Assembly: GCA_963815375.1 (NCBI GenBank)
Contig: CAWFGX010000001.1
Span: 1,984,001 to 2,048,000, forward strand
DNA length: 64,000 nucleotides
Direction of reading: 5' to 3'
Source of the DNA: JASHPR01 sp963815375
GTDB taxonomy: Bacteria > Actinomycetota > Actinomycetes > Streptosporangiales > Streptosporangiaceae
The notes under the pieces were generated by a model. It saw only the letters and a program-made list of their open reading frames with translations. It did no database searches and had not been told where the DNA came from. Shown here piece after piece: positions 8,150-16,012 of this stretch. Position 1 is the first letter of the stretch. Each line of letters begins with the position of its first letter. Both the position numbers and the translations under genes were made by a program.

Positions 8150-8584
8150 ATGCCCAAGCGGTGGTACGTGGATGTTGATCCCGAGGGGATATCTGGCGGG
8201 ACCGGCTGGCTGTATGTCGTGGTGTGCGCCCCGACGGGCGTCATCTACCAGCAGCAGTATGGCGGGACCGCGTGCCGCCATGGCGGGGTGGAGGGCTTCC
8301 TGGTCCCGGTCTTCGGCCCTCAGGGCCTCGGGCAGCTTCGTGAGCTGTTCGATGGGCATTTCCGCAGTGCCGGGACGTGGAACTACCAGTGGAAAACCGA
8401 CGAGGTGGACAGCCTCCGCACAGCGGTCGGGGGCATCGGCTACTGGGCGTCTGGCGAATCCGGAACTGCGGATCCCTGCCCGCTTCAGCTGGATGAGCAG
8501 CATCTGCGTGAGGCCGACGAGGCGTGGGTGCCCGTGTGCACGCCGGACGGTCCGGGTGTCCTTCTGTGGCCCAATTCCGACTGA
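8150..8584 (+). CDS. DUF6210-like protein
   Basis: 144-residue soluble protein of unknown function. It has no signal peptide or membrane segment. Distinctive segments are the aromatic WYVDVDPEG near the start, the GVIYQQQYGG motif, GGVEGFLVPVFG and a Trp-containing middle region. From memory these match a small actinobacterial family, DUF6210, found as solitary genes. ATG 8150 was chosen because upstream in-frame sequence runs through the palindrome and looks non-coding. The ribosome-binding site is weak. Confidence 0.68.
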   Translation: MPKRWYVDVDPEGISGGTGWLYVVVCAPTGVIYQQQYGGTACRHGGVEGFLVPVFGPQGLGQLRELFDGHFRSAGTWNYQWKTDEVDSLRTAVGGIGYWASGESGTADPCPLQLDEQHLREADEAWVPVCTPDGPGVLLWPNSD

Positions 8585-8756
8585 GGTTGGTGCGCAGGTT
8601 CGGCCACTATGGCAAACCAGCAGGTCAGCGCTACCTCGCCTCGACGTGAGGCGGATCGTGGCCCTACTCAGGAAACGTTAAACGCAAGCCGCATGTCCTA
8701 GGCTGACAGCGCGGAAAGCGAAACCGGCATTACCCCCTGGCCGGGAGGAGTGGCAC

Positions 8757-9953
8757 ATGGGCGGCGAAGATGCCATTGGCCGCCGCATTTCTCACGCCCG
8801 CAAGCTGCGCGGCCTGACGCAGACTGGCCTGGCCGGGCGCGCGCACATCTCCAAGAGCCTGATCGCCCAGGTCGAGTCAGGCCACAAGCCAGCAACACCG
8901 TCTCTCGTCGCGGCCGTCTCCAGCGCCCTGAATGTCGATGTCACTGACCTGACCGGCCAGCCCTACCGCGGAACCGACACGCGCAGCGACCGGATCCACG
9001 CAGCCATCCCGCAGATACGCCAGGCGCTGGTCTACTGGGACATAGCGCCGATCCTGGACGTGCCGCCCCGGCCCCTCGATGACCTGGAAGCCGAGACTGT
9101 GCAGGTGAACCGGCTGCGGGCCCAGGCCAGCTACGTCGAGCTGGGCACGCTGCTGCCAGCGCTGATCAAGGAACTGACCGTGCACGCCCATCAGGCTCGG
9201 GGCACTGAGCGAACGCGAACCTTCCGGCTGCTGACCGACGCCTACACCGCTGTGGACTCCATGACCTGCAAGCTCGGCTACATGGACCTGTTCGCCCTGG
9301 CCGTCGAGCGGATGTCCTGGGCCGCCAGCCAGGCCGGCGACCCGCTGCTCGGCCCGGTCTCCGCCATCCGCCGTTCCTCAGCCTTCCTGGCCGCCGGAGC
9401 ATGGGACGGCGGCATGCGGTTGCTTGACCGCGCCGGGCGTGAGGTTGAGGACAGCCGGGCAGACAAGCCGGCCGCGCTGAGCGTCCTGGGCACTATCCAC
9501 CTCCGCACTGCGATCATGGCCGCCCGCGGCGGCCGCGCCAGCCCCGCATGGGACAACGTGAGCCGGGCCCGCGAGGTCTCCTCTCGTATCGGACGCGACA
9601 CCCGCGACTACGGGCTGCTGTTCGGGCCCTCCAACGTCGCCATCCATGAGGTAGCAGTGGCCGTCGAACTCGGAGACGCCGACGAGGCCATCCGCCGCGG
9701 AGCACACCTGACGCTGCCTGGCGACCTGTCCCGCGAGCGCTCCAGCCACCACTACATCGACCTGTCCCGCGCCTGGCTCTGGCAGCGTGACCACGCCAAA
9801 GCCCTGTCCTGCGTCCTCAGGGCAGAACACCTCGCCCCCCAGCGCACCCGCTACCACCCCATGGCCCGCGAGACGATCATCAGCCTGCTCGATATTCAGC
9901 GGCGCCTGCCCGAGTCACTCCGCGGCATCGCAGCCCGCATGGGCCTGCCCTGA
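8757..9953 (+). CDS. XRE-family transcriptional regulator with TPR-like C-terminal domain
   Basis: 398-residue regulator. The N-terminal HTH_XRE domain covers about residues 6-62 (IGRRISHARKLRGLTQTGLA, SKSLIAQVESGHKPATPSLV). The long C-terminal region is alpha-helical and Ala-rich and resembles the TPR-like sensor part of actinomycete XRE regulators. A good ribosome-binding site (GGGAGGAG, 8741-8748) precedes the ATG. No DUF397 partner follows directly. Nearby candidate operators are the TGACAACC dyad at 10026 and the GTTTCAC dyad at 11311. The ligand is unknown. Confidence 0.88.
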   Translation: MGGEDAIGRRISHARKLRGLTQTGLAGRAHISKSLIAQVESGHKPATPSLVAAVSSALNVDVTDLTGQPYRGTDTRSDRIHAAIPQIRQALVYWDIAPILDVPPRPLDDLEAETVQVNRLRAQASYVELGTLLPALIKELTVHAHQARGTERTRTFRLLTDAYTAVDSMTCKLGYMDLFALAVERMSWAASQAGDPLLGPVSAIRRSSAFLAAGAWDGGMRLLDRAGREVEDSRADKPAALSVLGTIHLRTAIMAARGGRASPAWDNVSRAREVSSRIGRDTRDYGLLFGPSNVAIHEVAVAVELGDADEAIRRGAHLTLPGDLSRERSSHHYIDLSRAWLWQRDHAKALSCVLRAEHLAPQRTRYHPMARETIISLLDIQRRLPESLRGIAARMGLP

Positions 9954-10006
9954 CTTTCAACCCTCCCGACCCGGCCCGGCATTTCATCGTGGCGTGGTGT
10001 CGTACA

Positions 10007-10048
10007 TGACAACCCCTAGTTGACATGACAACCGGGGGTTGTCATAAT
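10007..10048 (+). promoter_or_regulatory. Strong sigma-70-type promoter with operator in the spacer
   Basis: TTGACA (10020-10025), 17 bp, CATAAT (10043-10048) is close to the consensus of housekeeping promoters and unusually good for this genome. The spacer and part of the -10 are occupied by the inverted repeat TGACAACC-GGG-GGTTGTCA (10026-10044). A further direct copy, TGACAACC, lies at 10007-10014. A repressor bound here would block RNA polymerase. It would drive the 10149 gene with a leader of roughly 90 nt. Confidence 0.78.
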
Positions 10049-10148
10049 GGGCTCATGGTCAAGCACGCCGGATCGGCGGTTGGGAGCTGGGCGTGACTTG
10101 CCAGGCGATCCAGAAGATGGTCGCGGCCGGCCAGGACGGATCGCGCCG

Positions 10149-11210
10149 GTGATACGACAGCATGGGGTGATCTACGACGTCGGGCGTTCGATGGGCTCGT
10201 TGTCCATGAACTGGCGGCCCGACTACACGCCGGCCCTGATGCGCCGGGAACTGGACATCATCCGGACCGACCTGCACGCCAACGCCGTTCGGCTGGGCGG
10301 CCGTGACCCCCGCCGCCTGCTGGCAGCCGCCGACTACGCGGCATCAATCGGCCTCAACGTGTGGCTGGGCCACGAGTTGTGGAACGCCACGCCGCAGCGC
10401 ACGCTGTCCTACATCACCGAGGCTGCCGCCGCGGCTGAGCCGCTGCTCCGACGCTGCCCGGGCCGGCTGACCTTCTGCGTCGGCAACGAGCTGACCTTGT
10501 TCATGCGCGGCATCGTGCCGGGCCGCAGCCACGCGCAGCGCAGCCGCTCGCCCCGCCTCCGCGAGGTCGTGCTGTCCGGACAGGACACGCTGCGCTCATT
10601 CCTGGCGGAGGCGGCGGCCTCGGTACGACGCGTGTACAGCGGCCCGGTCAGTTACAGCGCCCTGCCATTCGAACGCGTCGACTGGGACCACTTTGATGTT
10701 GTCGGCGTCAATTACTACCGCCAGCAAGCCCTCACTACCGGCCAGTACCTGAGCAAGATCAGTCAGTTCCAGGCCACGGGGAAGCCTCTCGCAATCACCG
10801 AGCTCGGGTTCGCCTCCTGCCGGGACGGCGACGACCCCGAATTCCTCGGCACCTTCAATGCAGCACCATTGTCCCTGCTGGGAATGCAGGTACCGGTCGT
10901 GAGGCGGCTGGCCAGGCCGCGTGTACGGGCCGTACAACCCCGAGATGAGCAGGCCCAGGCCAGGCTCCTCATCGACCAGCTCCGGCTGCTCGACCAGGCC
11001 GGCGTCGACCGGGCGTTCGTCATGAGCTTCAGCTTCCCGCTCGCGCCTTATAGCGAGGACCCGAGCCGCGACCTCGACGCCACGGCACTCAGCATCGTCC
11101 GCGCCCTCCCTCGCGGCCAGCACGGCACGACGTATCGCGACGTTGGCTGGGAACCCAAAGAGGCTTTCCACGCCATTGCGCGCTATTACCACCAGCAAGA
11201 GGCCGGGTAA
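10149..11210 (+). CDS. TIM-barrel protein resembling clan GH-A glycoside hydrolases
   Basis: About 353 residues, no signal peptide. Two features fit a GH-A style (beta/alpha)8 barrel: CVGNELTLF, with an N-E pair (Glu near 114) where the acid/base lies, and AITELGFAS (Glu near 218) where the nucleophile lies. Relatives in actinomycetes are often labelled 'abortive infection protein' in databases, without good support. GTG 10149 gives the N-terminus VIRQHGVIYDVG. A longer frame from 10047 would run through non-conserved sequence downstream of the promoter. The substrate is unknown, and a cytosolic glycan or non-enzymatic role is possible. Confidence 0.78.
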   Translation: MIRQHGVIYDVGRSMGSLSMNWRPDYTPALMRRELDIIRTDLHANAVRLGGRDPRRLLAAADYAASIGLNVWLGHELWNATPQRTLSYITEAAAAAEPLLRRCPGRLTFCVGNELTLFMRGIVPGRSHAQRSRSPRLREVVLSGQDTLRSFLAEAAASVRRVYSGPVSYSALPFERVDWDHFDVVGVNYYRQQALTTGQYLSKISQFQATGKPLAITELGFASCRDGDDPEFLGTFNAAPLSLLGMQVPVVRRLARPRVRAVQPRDEQAQARLLIDQLRLLDQAGVDRAFVMSFSFPLAPYSEDPSRDLDATALSIVRALPRGQHGTTYRDVGWEPKEAFHAIARYYHQQEAG

Positions 11211-11310
11211 CGTCCTCCGCGCCGACCCAAGCGATGGCCTCAGCTGTAAGGGCGATTGATCCCGGCTCCGCATGGGCTGGCCCTGACCCCTCAGCCGTCC
11301 CCGGCCCGGC

Positions 11311-11329
11311 GTTTCACGATCAGTGAAAC
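11311..11329. promoter_or_regulatory. Inverted repeat GTTTCAC-N5-GTGAAAC, candidate operator
   Basis: A perfect 7-5-7 dyad (11311-11317 and 11323-11329), 81 bases before the first of two coupled small genes. The size and symmetry fit a helix-turn-helix dimer site. The XRE protein at 8757 is a possible binder, but nothing in the sequence proves it. The rest of the 11211-11410 gap holds nothing recognisable. Confidence 0.55.
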
Positions 11330-11410
11330 TTCCTGGCCCCCTGGGCGCGCAGCATTTAACGCCAACGGCCCCGGTTCCCGGGCCACCTGGCTCCCTCCTG
11401 GAGAGATCGA

Positions 11411-11707
11411 ATGCAACGCCCCCCCGACAACCCCTCAGGCCTGCCCCGGCCACTGGGTATCCACGACGCGATACTGGCCGAACTGCGACAACAGTTCCCG
11501 CAGTTCCGCATCTGGCGCGAAGCTATCGGGCCACGAACCCGCTACATCGCCCGCCGCTTAGACCCAGGCACCAGATTGCACACCGTTGTCACAGCAGATC
11601 CCGACGAGTTACGCGCTACTCTCGCCGCCGCCTGCACCACCCAGGACCCAGGTGCACACGGCCGCCCCGCGACGCCCGTCCTGCCCCGCCAGCGGCGGCC
11701 TGAATGA
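11411..11707 (+). CDS. Small hypothetical protein, first of a coupled pair
   Basis: 98 residues, not recognised. The fold appears to be mixed alpha/beta with the core GIHDAILAELRQQFPQFRIW and a later HTVVTADPDELRATLAAA; the C-terminus is Pro/Arg-rich and probably disordered. A ribosome-binding site (GGAGAG) precedes the ATG. Its stop overlaps the next start (ATGA), so the two are made together. Such small pairs near XRE regulators are common in actinomycetes, but no function is known to me. Confidence 0.7.
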   Translation: MQRPPDNPSGLPRPLGIHDAILAELRQQFPQFRIWREAIGPRTRYIARRLDPGTRLHTVVTADPDELRATLAAACTTQDPGAHGRPATPVLPRQRRPE

Positions 11708-11970
11708 GCACCGCTGCGCTCCCGCCGGCACAGCGCGAAGTCCTCCGCCAGGCATTAGCCGACGCGATCTTCTACCGGGACCCGCCGCTATCCTGCCCCG
11801 ACTGCGAGACACTCGGCCAACTCTGCAGCCACTGCGCTTCCGGGCTGTCACAGGCGCGCGCCTACCTCGCACTCAGCCGGGAACTGGAGATCAGCCCAGC
11901 AGGCCCAGACAGCGGAGGTACCTGCGCGCCGTCGGGAGGGCCGCCAGCGGCGCGGGGGCCGGGCGCCTAG
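11704..11970 (+). CDS. Small hypothetical protein with a CxxC...CxxC zinc-binding-like motif
   Basis: 88 residues. The centre carries CPDCETLGQLCSHC, four cysteines in two C-x2-C knuckles about 9 residues apart, which fits a small zinc ribbon. It is flanked by helical sequence (AQREVLRQALADAIFY and QARAYLALSRELE). The last 25 residues are low complexity. It is coupled to the preceding gene by ATGA and overlaps the alcohol dehydrogenase 3' end (convergent) by four bases. Function unknown; a nucleic-acid or protein adaptor would be typical for such a knuckle. Confidence 0.68.
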   Translation: MSTAALPPAQREVLRQALADAIFYRDPPLSCPDCETLGQLCSHCASGLSQARAYLALSRELEISPAGPDSGGTCAPSGGPPAARGPGA

Positions 11971-13079
11971 TGCTCGTGGACCATGAGGCCGCGGATGTTC
12001 CTGCCTTCCAGGAGGTCCCGGTAGCCCTGGTTGACGTCCTCGAGCCGGTACCTGGTGGTGATCAGCTCGTCGAGCTTGAGCTTGCCTGCCCGGTACAGGT
12101 CGAGCATCAGCGGGATGTCGTCGAACGGGTTGCCGCCGCCGAACAGCGCGCCCTCGATCCGCTTCTGGAACAGGGTCAGCTCGAAGCTGGAGAGCTGGAT
12201 GTTCTTCTTGCCCGGGCCGTTCAGACCGGTGATCACTACGGTGCCGTGCTTGCGGATCGCAGCGAAGGCCGCGTCGACGACGTCCTCGCCCACTATGCCG
12301 ACCGTGATCAGTGCCTCGTCGGCGCCGACGCCACGGGTGAGGTCGGTGACGAGCTGCTGGGCCTCCTCGTAGCCGGCGGCGCTGTGGGTGGCACCGAGGC
12401 GCTCAGCTGCCTCGCGCTTGTTCGCCAGTGGGTCTACAGCGATGACGTTCGTCGCTCCCGCGATCGCCGCGCCCTGAACAGCATTGATGCCGACACCGCC
12501 GATGCCGTAGATGACGACGGTGTCGCCCGGCCTCACGCTGCCCAGTCTGGTCGACGTGCCGAACCCGGTGGGGACGCCGCAGCCGACTAGGGCCACCGTC
12601 TCCAGCGGCAGGTCATCATCGATCTTGATGCAGGAGGTCTCTGACACCGTCGCCCACTGCGAGAACGTACCGACCAGGCACATCTGGCCGAAGTCCTCGC
12701 CGTCGGCGTGGAACCGGAACGTGCCGTCGGGCAGGCAGTTGTCAATGAGCAAATAGCCCATATCGCACAAGTTCGTCTGGCCGCGGGCGCAGAACCGGCA
12801 GCGCCCGCACGCAGGCAGGAACGAACAGACGATGTGATCGCCCGCCTTGAGCCTGGTAACTCCAGGACCTACTTCCTCGATGACACCCGCGCCCTCGTGG
12901 CCTCCGACGATCGGGTACCTGACCGGGATGTCGCCGGTGCGCAGGTGATCGTCGGAGTGGCACAGCCCGGATGCGACGTAGCGGACCAGCACCTCCCCGG
13001 CCTTGGGCGGGTCGAGGTCCAGCTCGATGACTTCCCAGTCCTTGCCGGTCTCTCGAAGGATCGCTGCCTTAGTTTTCAT
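11967..13079 (-). CDS. NDMA-dependent (nicotinoprotein-type) zinc alcohol dehydrogenase
   Basis: 370-residue medium-chain dehydrogenase. Catalytic zinc ligands are visible in SGLCHSDDHL and GGHEGAGVIEEVG. The structural zinc lobe has CGRCRFCARGQTNLC. The coenzyme domain has VIYGIGGVGINAVQGA. The overall sequence (MKTKAAILRETGKDWEVIEL start, MGYLLIDNCLPDGT segment) matches actinobacterial enzymes that use the artificial acceptor NDMA and hold NAD(H) tightly. It should oxidise primary alcohols or aldehydes. A dyad at 13140-13168 upstream is a likely operator. Confidence 0.93.
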   Translation of the reverse strand: MKTKAAILRETGKDWEVIELDLDPPKAGEVLVRYVASGLCHSDDHLRTGDIPVRYPIVGGHEGAGVIEEVGPGVTRLKAGDHIVCSFLPACGRCRFCARGQTNLCDMGYLLIDNCLPDGTFRFHADGEDFGQMCLVGTFSQWATVSETSCIKIDDDLPLETVALVGCGVPTGFGTSTRLGSVRPGDTVVIYGIGGVGINAVQGAAIAGATNVIAVDPLANKREAAERLGATHSAAGYEEAQQLVTDLTRGVGADEALITVGIVGEDVVDAAFAAIRKHGTVVITGLNGPGKKNIQLSSFELTLFQKRIEGALFGGGNPFDDIPLMLDLYRAGKLKLDELITTRYRLEDVNQGYRDLLEGRNIRGLMVHEH

Positions 13080-13139
13080 TCGATCTCCCGGTGACTGGCG
13101 CTGCTACTGGTCAGCCATACTCCGCGCGAACGGCCGGCC

Positions 13140-13168
13140 GGTCATTGTGGGACCACACAATAATGACC
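13140..13168. promoter_or_regulatory. Nested dyads upstream of the alcohol dehydrogenase
   Basis: GGTCATT (13140-13146) pairs with AATGACC (13162-13168). Inside lies ATTGTG-N6-CACAAT (13144-13161). A minus-strand hexamer CATTAT overlaps the dyad and could be the -10 of the dehydrogenase promoter, placing a repressor site over it. It may equally serve the divergent peptidase gene. Confidence 0.55.
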
Positions 13169-13201
13169 CGCCGCTGCTTGTGGCGGCTACCCCCCAGACG
13201 T

Positions 13202-13222
13202 CCCCAACATGCCGGCTTGGGG
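13202..13222. promoter_or_regulatory. CCCCAA-N9-TTGGGG dyad before the S53 peptidase
   Basis: CCCCAA at 13202-13207 and TTGGGG at 13217-13222 form a perfect 6-9-6 inverted repeat. It is followed by the AT-rich stretch TGCATATATAAGAG (13237-13250), the most AT-rich sequence in this region and the likely -10 area for the peptidase gene. Spacing to TTGACG (13225) is too short for a normal promoter, so the exact hexamers are uncertain. Confidence 0.4.
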
Positions 13223-13305
13223 TGTTGACGGATTAATGCATATATAAGAGTGTTTTTTCGGGTCCAAGTGACCGCGCTCCTGATCTCGTACGAAGGAGGG
13301 ACTGC

Positions 13306-14565
13306 ATGCCTGCTCCCAGAACTCTCAGCTGGAGGATGGGCGTCACACTGCGCCGCACCGCGACGGCGCTGACATTAGCTTCGGCACTCGCTGCCGCGGC
13401 GCTGACCTCTGCCGGCGCGGCCTCCGCGCAGTCCGCAGCCCCAGCGCATGACTGGGCATCTGCCTGCGCGGCCGCACCCGCGCCCGATCAGGCTGCGTGC
13501 CTCGCCCTCGTGCGGACCAGCGTCGGGCACAGGCCGCAGGCCGTCTTCGGGCCCGGCGCGGCACCTGTTGGCGTCGGCTACGGGCCCTCCAGCCTGCAGA
13601 GCGCGTACAAGGTGCCGTCGTCGACCGCTGGCAGCGGCGAGACGGTGGCGGTGGTCGACGCGTACGACGACCCCGTGGCCCAGACTGACCTGAATGCGTA
13701 CCGGTCCGCGTGGGGGCTGCCCGGCTGCGCCGCTGGCTGCTTTACCAAAGTCAACGAGAACGGCAAAGCCAGCCCGCTGCCGCGCGCGGCCAGAGGCACC
13801 GGATGGGACGTGGAGGAGTCGCTGGACATCGAGATGGTGTCGGCGATCTGCCCGAACTGCCACATCCTGCTGGTCGAAACCAATACTGCGGATTTCGCCG
13901 ACCTGGGAACCGGGGTGAACGCCGCTGTCCGGCTCGGGGCCGTCGCCATCTCCAACAGTTACGGCTCACCGGAAGCAGCCAAGGACACCACGTTTGACAG
14001 CAAGTACTACAACCACCGCGGCGTCGCGATCGTCGCCGCGGCCGGTGACAGCGGGTACGGCGTCGGCTACCCCGCCTCTTCCCGGTACGTCACGTCGGCT
14101 GGGGGCACGTCGCTCGTGCAGGCCTCCAACTCCCGCGGCTGGCAGGAGACCGTCTGGACCGGCACCGGTTCCGGCTGCTCGTCTATTGAAGCCAAGCCCT
14201 CGTGGCAGACGGACACCGGCTGCTCTCGCCGGACCGATAATGATGTCGCCGCGGTTTCGGACCCAGACACCGGTGTCGCCGTCTATGACACCTACAGCGG
14301 TAGCGGCTTCGGCGGCTGGGGACAGGTCGGCGGGACGAGCGCGGCCTCGCCGATCATCGCGTCAGTGTTCGCGCTGGCCGGGAAGCCAGTTGCCGGGACG
14401 TACCCGTCCTCGTACATCTACCAGCACACGTCAGCGCTCTTCGACGTCACCTCGGGTTTCAACGGTTTCTGCAGCCCGGCCTACCTCTGCACCGCGGGGG
14501 CCGGTTACGACGGGCCCACCGGCTGGGGCACGCCGGACGGCACAGCGGCGTTCACGAGCGGCTGA
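13306..14565 (+). CDS. Secreted S53 (sedolisin/kumamolisin-type) serine-carboxyl peptidase
   Basis: 419 residues with a signal peptide (basic start, hydrophobic segment about 19-40 ending ASA). The catalytic set of sedolisins is present: Glu170 and Asp174 in WDVEESLDIEM, the oxyanion Asp248 in AAAGDSGYG and Ser345 in GGTSAASP. The C-terminal YDGPTGWGTPDG resembles the calcium-binding end. The N-terminal prodomain is very short compared with the roughly 200-residue propeptides of classical sedolisins, a common trait of this actinobacterial subgroup. Cysteine pairs (C141/C145, C182/C185) suggest an extracellular location. Likely a secreted acid-active endopeptidase. Confidence 0.92.
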   Translation: MPAPRTLSWRMGVTLRRTATALTLASALAAAALTSAGAASAQSAAPAHDWASACAAAPAPDQAACLALVRTSVGHRPQAVFGPGAAPVGVGYGPSSLQSAYKVPSSTAGSGETVAVVDAYDDPVAQTDLNAYRSAWGLPGCAAGCFTKVNENGKASPLPRAARGTGWDVEESLDIEMVSAICPNCHILLVETNTADFADLGTGVNAAVRLGAVAISNSYGSPEAAKDTTFDSKYYNHRGVAIVAAAGDSGYGVGYPASSRYVTSAGGTSLVQASNSRGWQETVWTGTGSGCSSIEAKPSWQTDTGCSRRTDNDVAAVSDPDTGVAVYDTYSGSGFGGWGQVGGTSAASPIIASVFALAGKPVAGTYPSSYIYQHTSALFDVTSGFNGFCSPAYLCTAGAGYDGPTGWGTPDGTAAFTSG

Positions 14566-14576
14566 TCGCGGCTGGC

Positions 14577-14634
14577 GCGGCCCAGGTCCTTATGTACGGC
14601 GGAGGCTGAATCCCCAGTTGAGGACCTGGGCCGC
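14577..14634. terminator. 14-bp inverted repeat between convergent genes
   Basis: GCGGCCCAGGTCCT (14577-14590) is exactly complementary to 14621-14634, with a 30-nt loop. It spans the end of the carboxypeptidase gene and the gap to the peptidase gene, so it may terminate both transcripts. There is no T tract, as is usual in these genomes. It is partly inside coding sequence, so chance conservation is possible. Confidence 0.5.
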
Positions 14635-15573
14635 CTGGTCGGCGCCAGAGTCGGGGCCGGTTGCTGGAGCGCCAAGGACCACGCCGATCAGGGTCAGGCC
14701 GTCACGTGAGGCTTCAAACAGCAGGCAGTGCAAGGCAGCGTTCGTATAGCCGGTCTTGATGCCGTCGGCACCCGGGTAAGTGCCGATCAGAGAGTTGTCG
14801 TTAGCCCAGGAGTAGGCGTGGTGCCCCGGGCCAGCGGGAAGCGTGTAGTTCTGCTCGGCCACGATCGCACGGAACACAGGCGAGGCCATCGCGGCCTGGC
14901 CCAGGGTGACCAAGTCGGCCGCCGTGGAGAAGGTCGAGGTCTCGGTGGGGTACGGCAGGCCATCCGGGCTGGTGAACTGCGTGTGCAGCATGCCCAGTTG
15001 CTTGGCCATCGCGTTCATCTTGGCCAGGAACGCCGGCATTCCCGGGCCGTAGGCGGTCGCCAGCGTGTAGGCGGCGTCGCAGCCGGAGGGCAGCAGCATC
15101 GCCTCCAGCAGTTCCTGCGCAGTCAGCACATCGCCGGGCTGCAGGCCAGCGCTGTTGCCCCCGTACTTGTTCACGTAGGCGACGACCGCTTGCGGCACCT
15201 GAATCTGCCGGGTCAGCGGGCCTGAGTCGATGACCACCAGCGCTGTCATCACCTTCGTGATGCTGCCCATCGGCAACTCGGTGTTGAGACCCTGGCTCCA
15301 CAGCAGGGTGCCGGTTGCTGCGTCCTCAAGAGCGCCGGTCTTTACCTGCATGTTGGCCGGCGCTCCGGTCACCACGAGTGGCGGCGGCGTCGGCGTGGCC
15401 GAGACCATGGGCCGCGTCGGCTTGTGCGCCCGGTCCGGCAGCGCGATGGCGGCCGGACGGGTGGCTTGAGACGGCGCAGCAGGCGACGGCGCGGCTACCG
15501 ACCATGTGATGAGCGCACCGGCAGCGACACCGCCGACCGCAGCTATGACCGTCAGCCGAAAGGGGATGCGCAT
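14590..15573 (-). CDS. Secreted D-alanyl-D-alanine carboxypeptidase (S11, PBP5-like)
   Basis: 327 residues; N-terminal membrane segment (about 7-28) and a Pro/Ala-rich linker to residue 70, then the penicillin-binding domain. Motifs: S-x-x-K as SITK (Ser104, Lys107) and KTG at 273-275. The second motif reads SGC (163-165) in LLPSGCDAAY where S-x-N is usual. It would trim peptidoglycan stem peptides outside the membrane. The Asn-to-Cys change could alter activity or make it thiol-sensitive. There is no long C-terminal amphipathic anchor, so the N-terminal segment probably tethers it. Confidence 0.92.
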   Translation of the reverse strand: MRIPFRLTVIAAVGGVAAGALITWSVAAPSPAAPSQATRPAAIALPDRAHKPTRPMVSATPTPPPLVVTGAPANMQVKTGALEDAATGTLLWSQGLNTELPMGSITKVMTALVVIDSGPLTRQIQVPQAVVAYVNKYGGNSAGLQPGDVLTAQELLEAMLLPSGCDAAYTLATAYGPGMPAFLAKMNAMAKQLGMLHTQFTSPDGLPYPTETSTFSTAADLVTLGQAAMASPVFRAIVAEQNYTLPAGPGHHAYSWANDNSLIGTYPGADGIKTGYTNAALHCLLFEASRDGLTLIGVVLGAPATGPDSGADQAAQVLNWGFSLRRT

Positions 15574-16012
15574 CTCACCCCGGATGGGTTTTGGTCAGCA
15601 TCTGCAGTGCACGACCTTACTCCATGCGCATATAGCCGGATAGGGCAGATTTCCCTTAGGGTGACTGCCGCGCATGTGATCTCGCTGCGCCTGAATGGCA
15701 GAAGTTGCGTAGGCGGGCATACCGGGACAGTTTTTTCGATTTTCCATGGCCCATACGCCGAATGTCAGCACGGTTCCTTACGTCGGCGTACCTTTGACGC
15801 CAGCGATGCACAGCAGAGCGTGAGCAGGAGGTAACTCAGTGTCTTAGTAGCATCATCCCTGCAGTCCTCGAGGGTTATCCATCCCTTCGGGAGATTTGCG
15901 GCTCCGTGGGGAATAGTCCCCGCTGACCCACTGTGTCGCATGTGAGGTATTTCGTCCGCCTCCCTGCGCGTCCCCAGCTCCCGGTACCCACCTTCCCGCT
16001 GTCGGAGGCGAC
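15574..16012. other. Intergenic region; second half is a duplicated promoter/leader
   Basis: 439 bases between the divergent carboxypeptidase and cassette copy 1. From about 15852 (CATCCCTGCAG) the sequence aligns with 19109-19276 upstream of cassette copy 2. Shared blocks include AGGGTT-TCC-TCCC, GTGTCGC-TG-GAGG and GCTGTCGGAGGCGA-GTGGTT. The conserved GGAGGCG just before GTG is the ribosome-binding site. The first 280 bases hold no recognisable gene. Confidence 0.7.

Noticed and set aside
10055..10139. Small helix-turn-helix gene downstream of the strong promoter (ELGVTCQAIQKMVAAG-like frame)
   Set aside because: No start codon is in frame at a usable position and the candidate is under 30 residues. 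It is treated as leader sequence.
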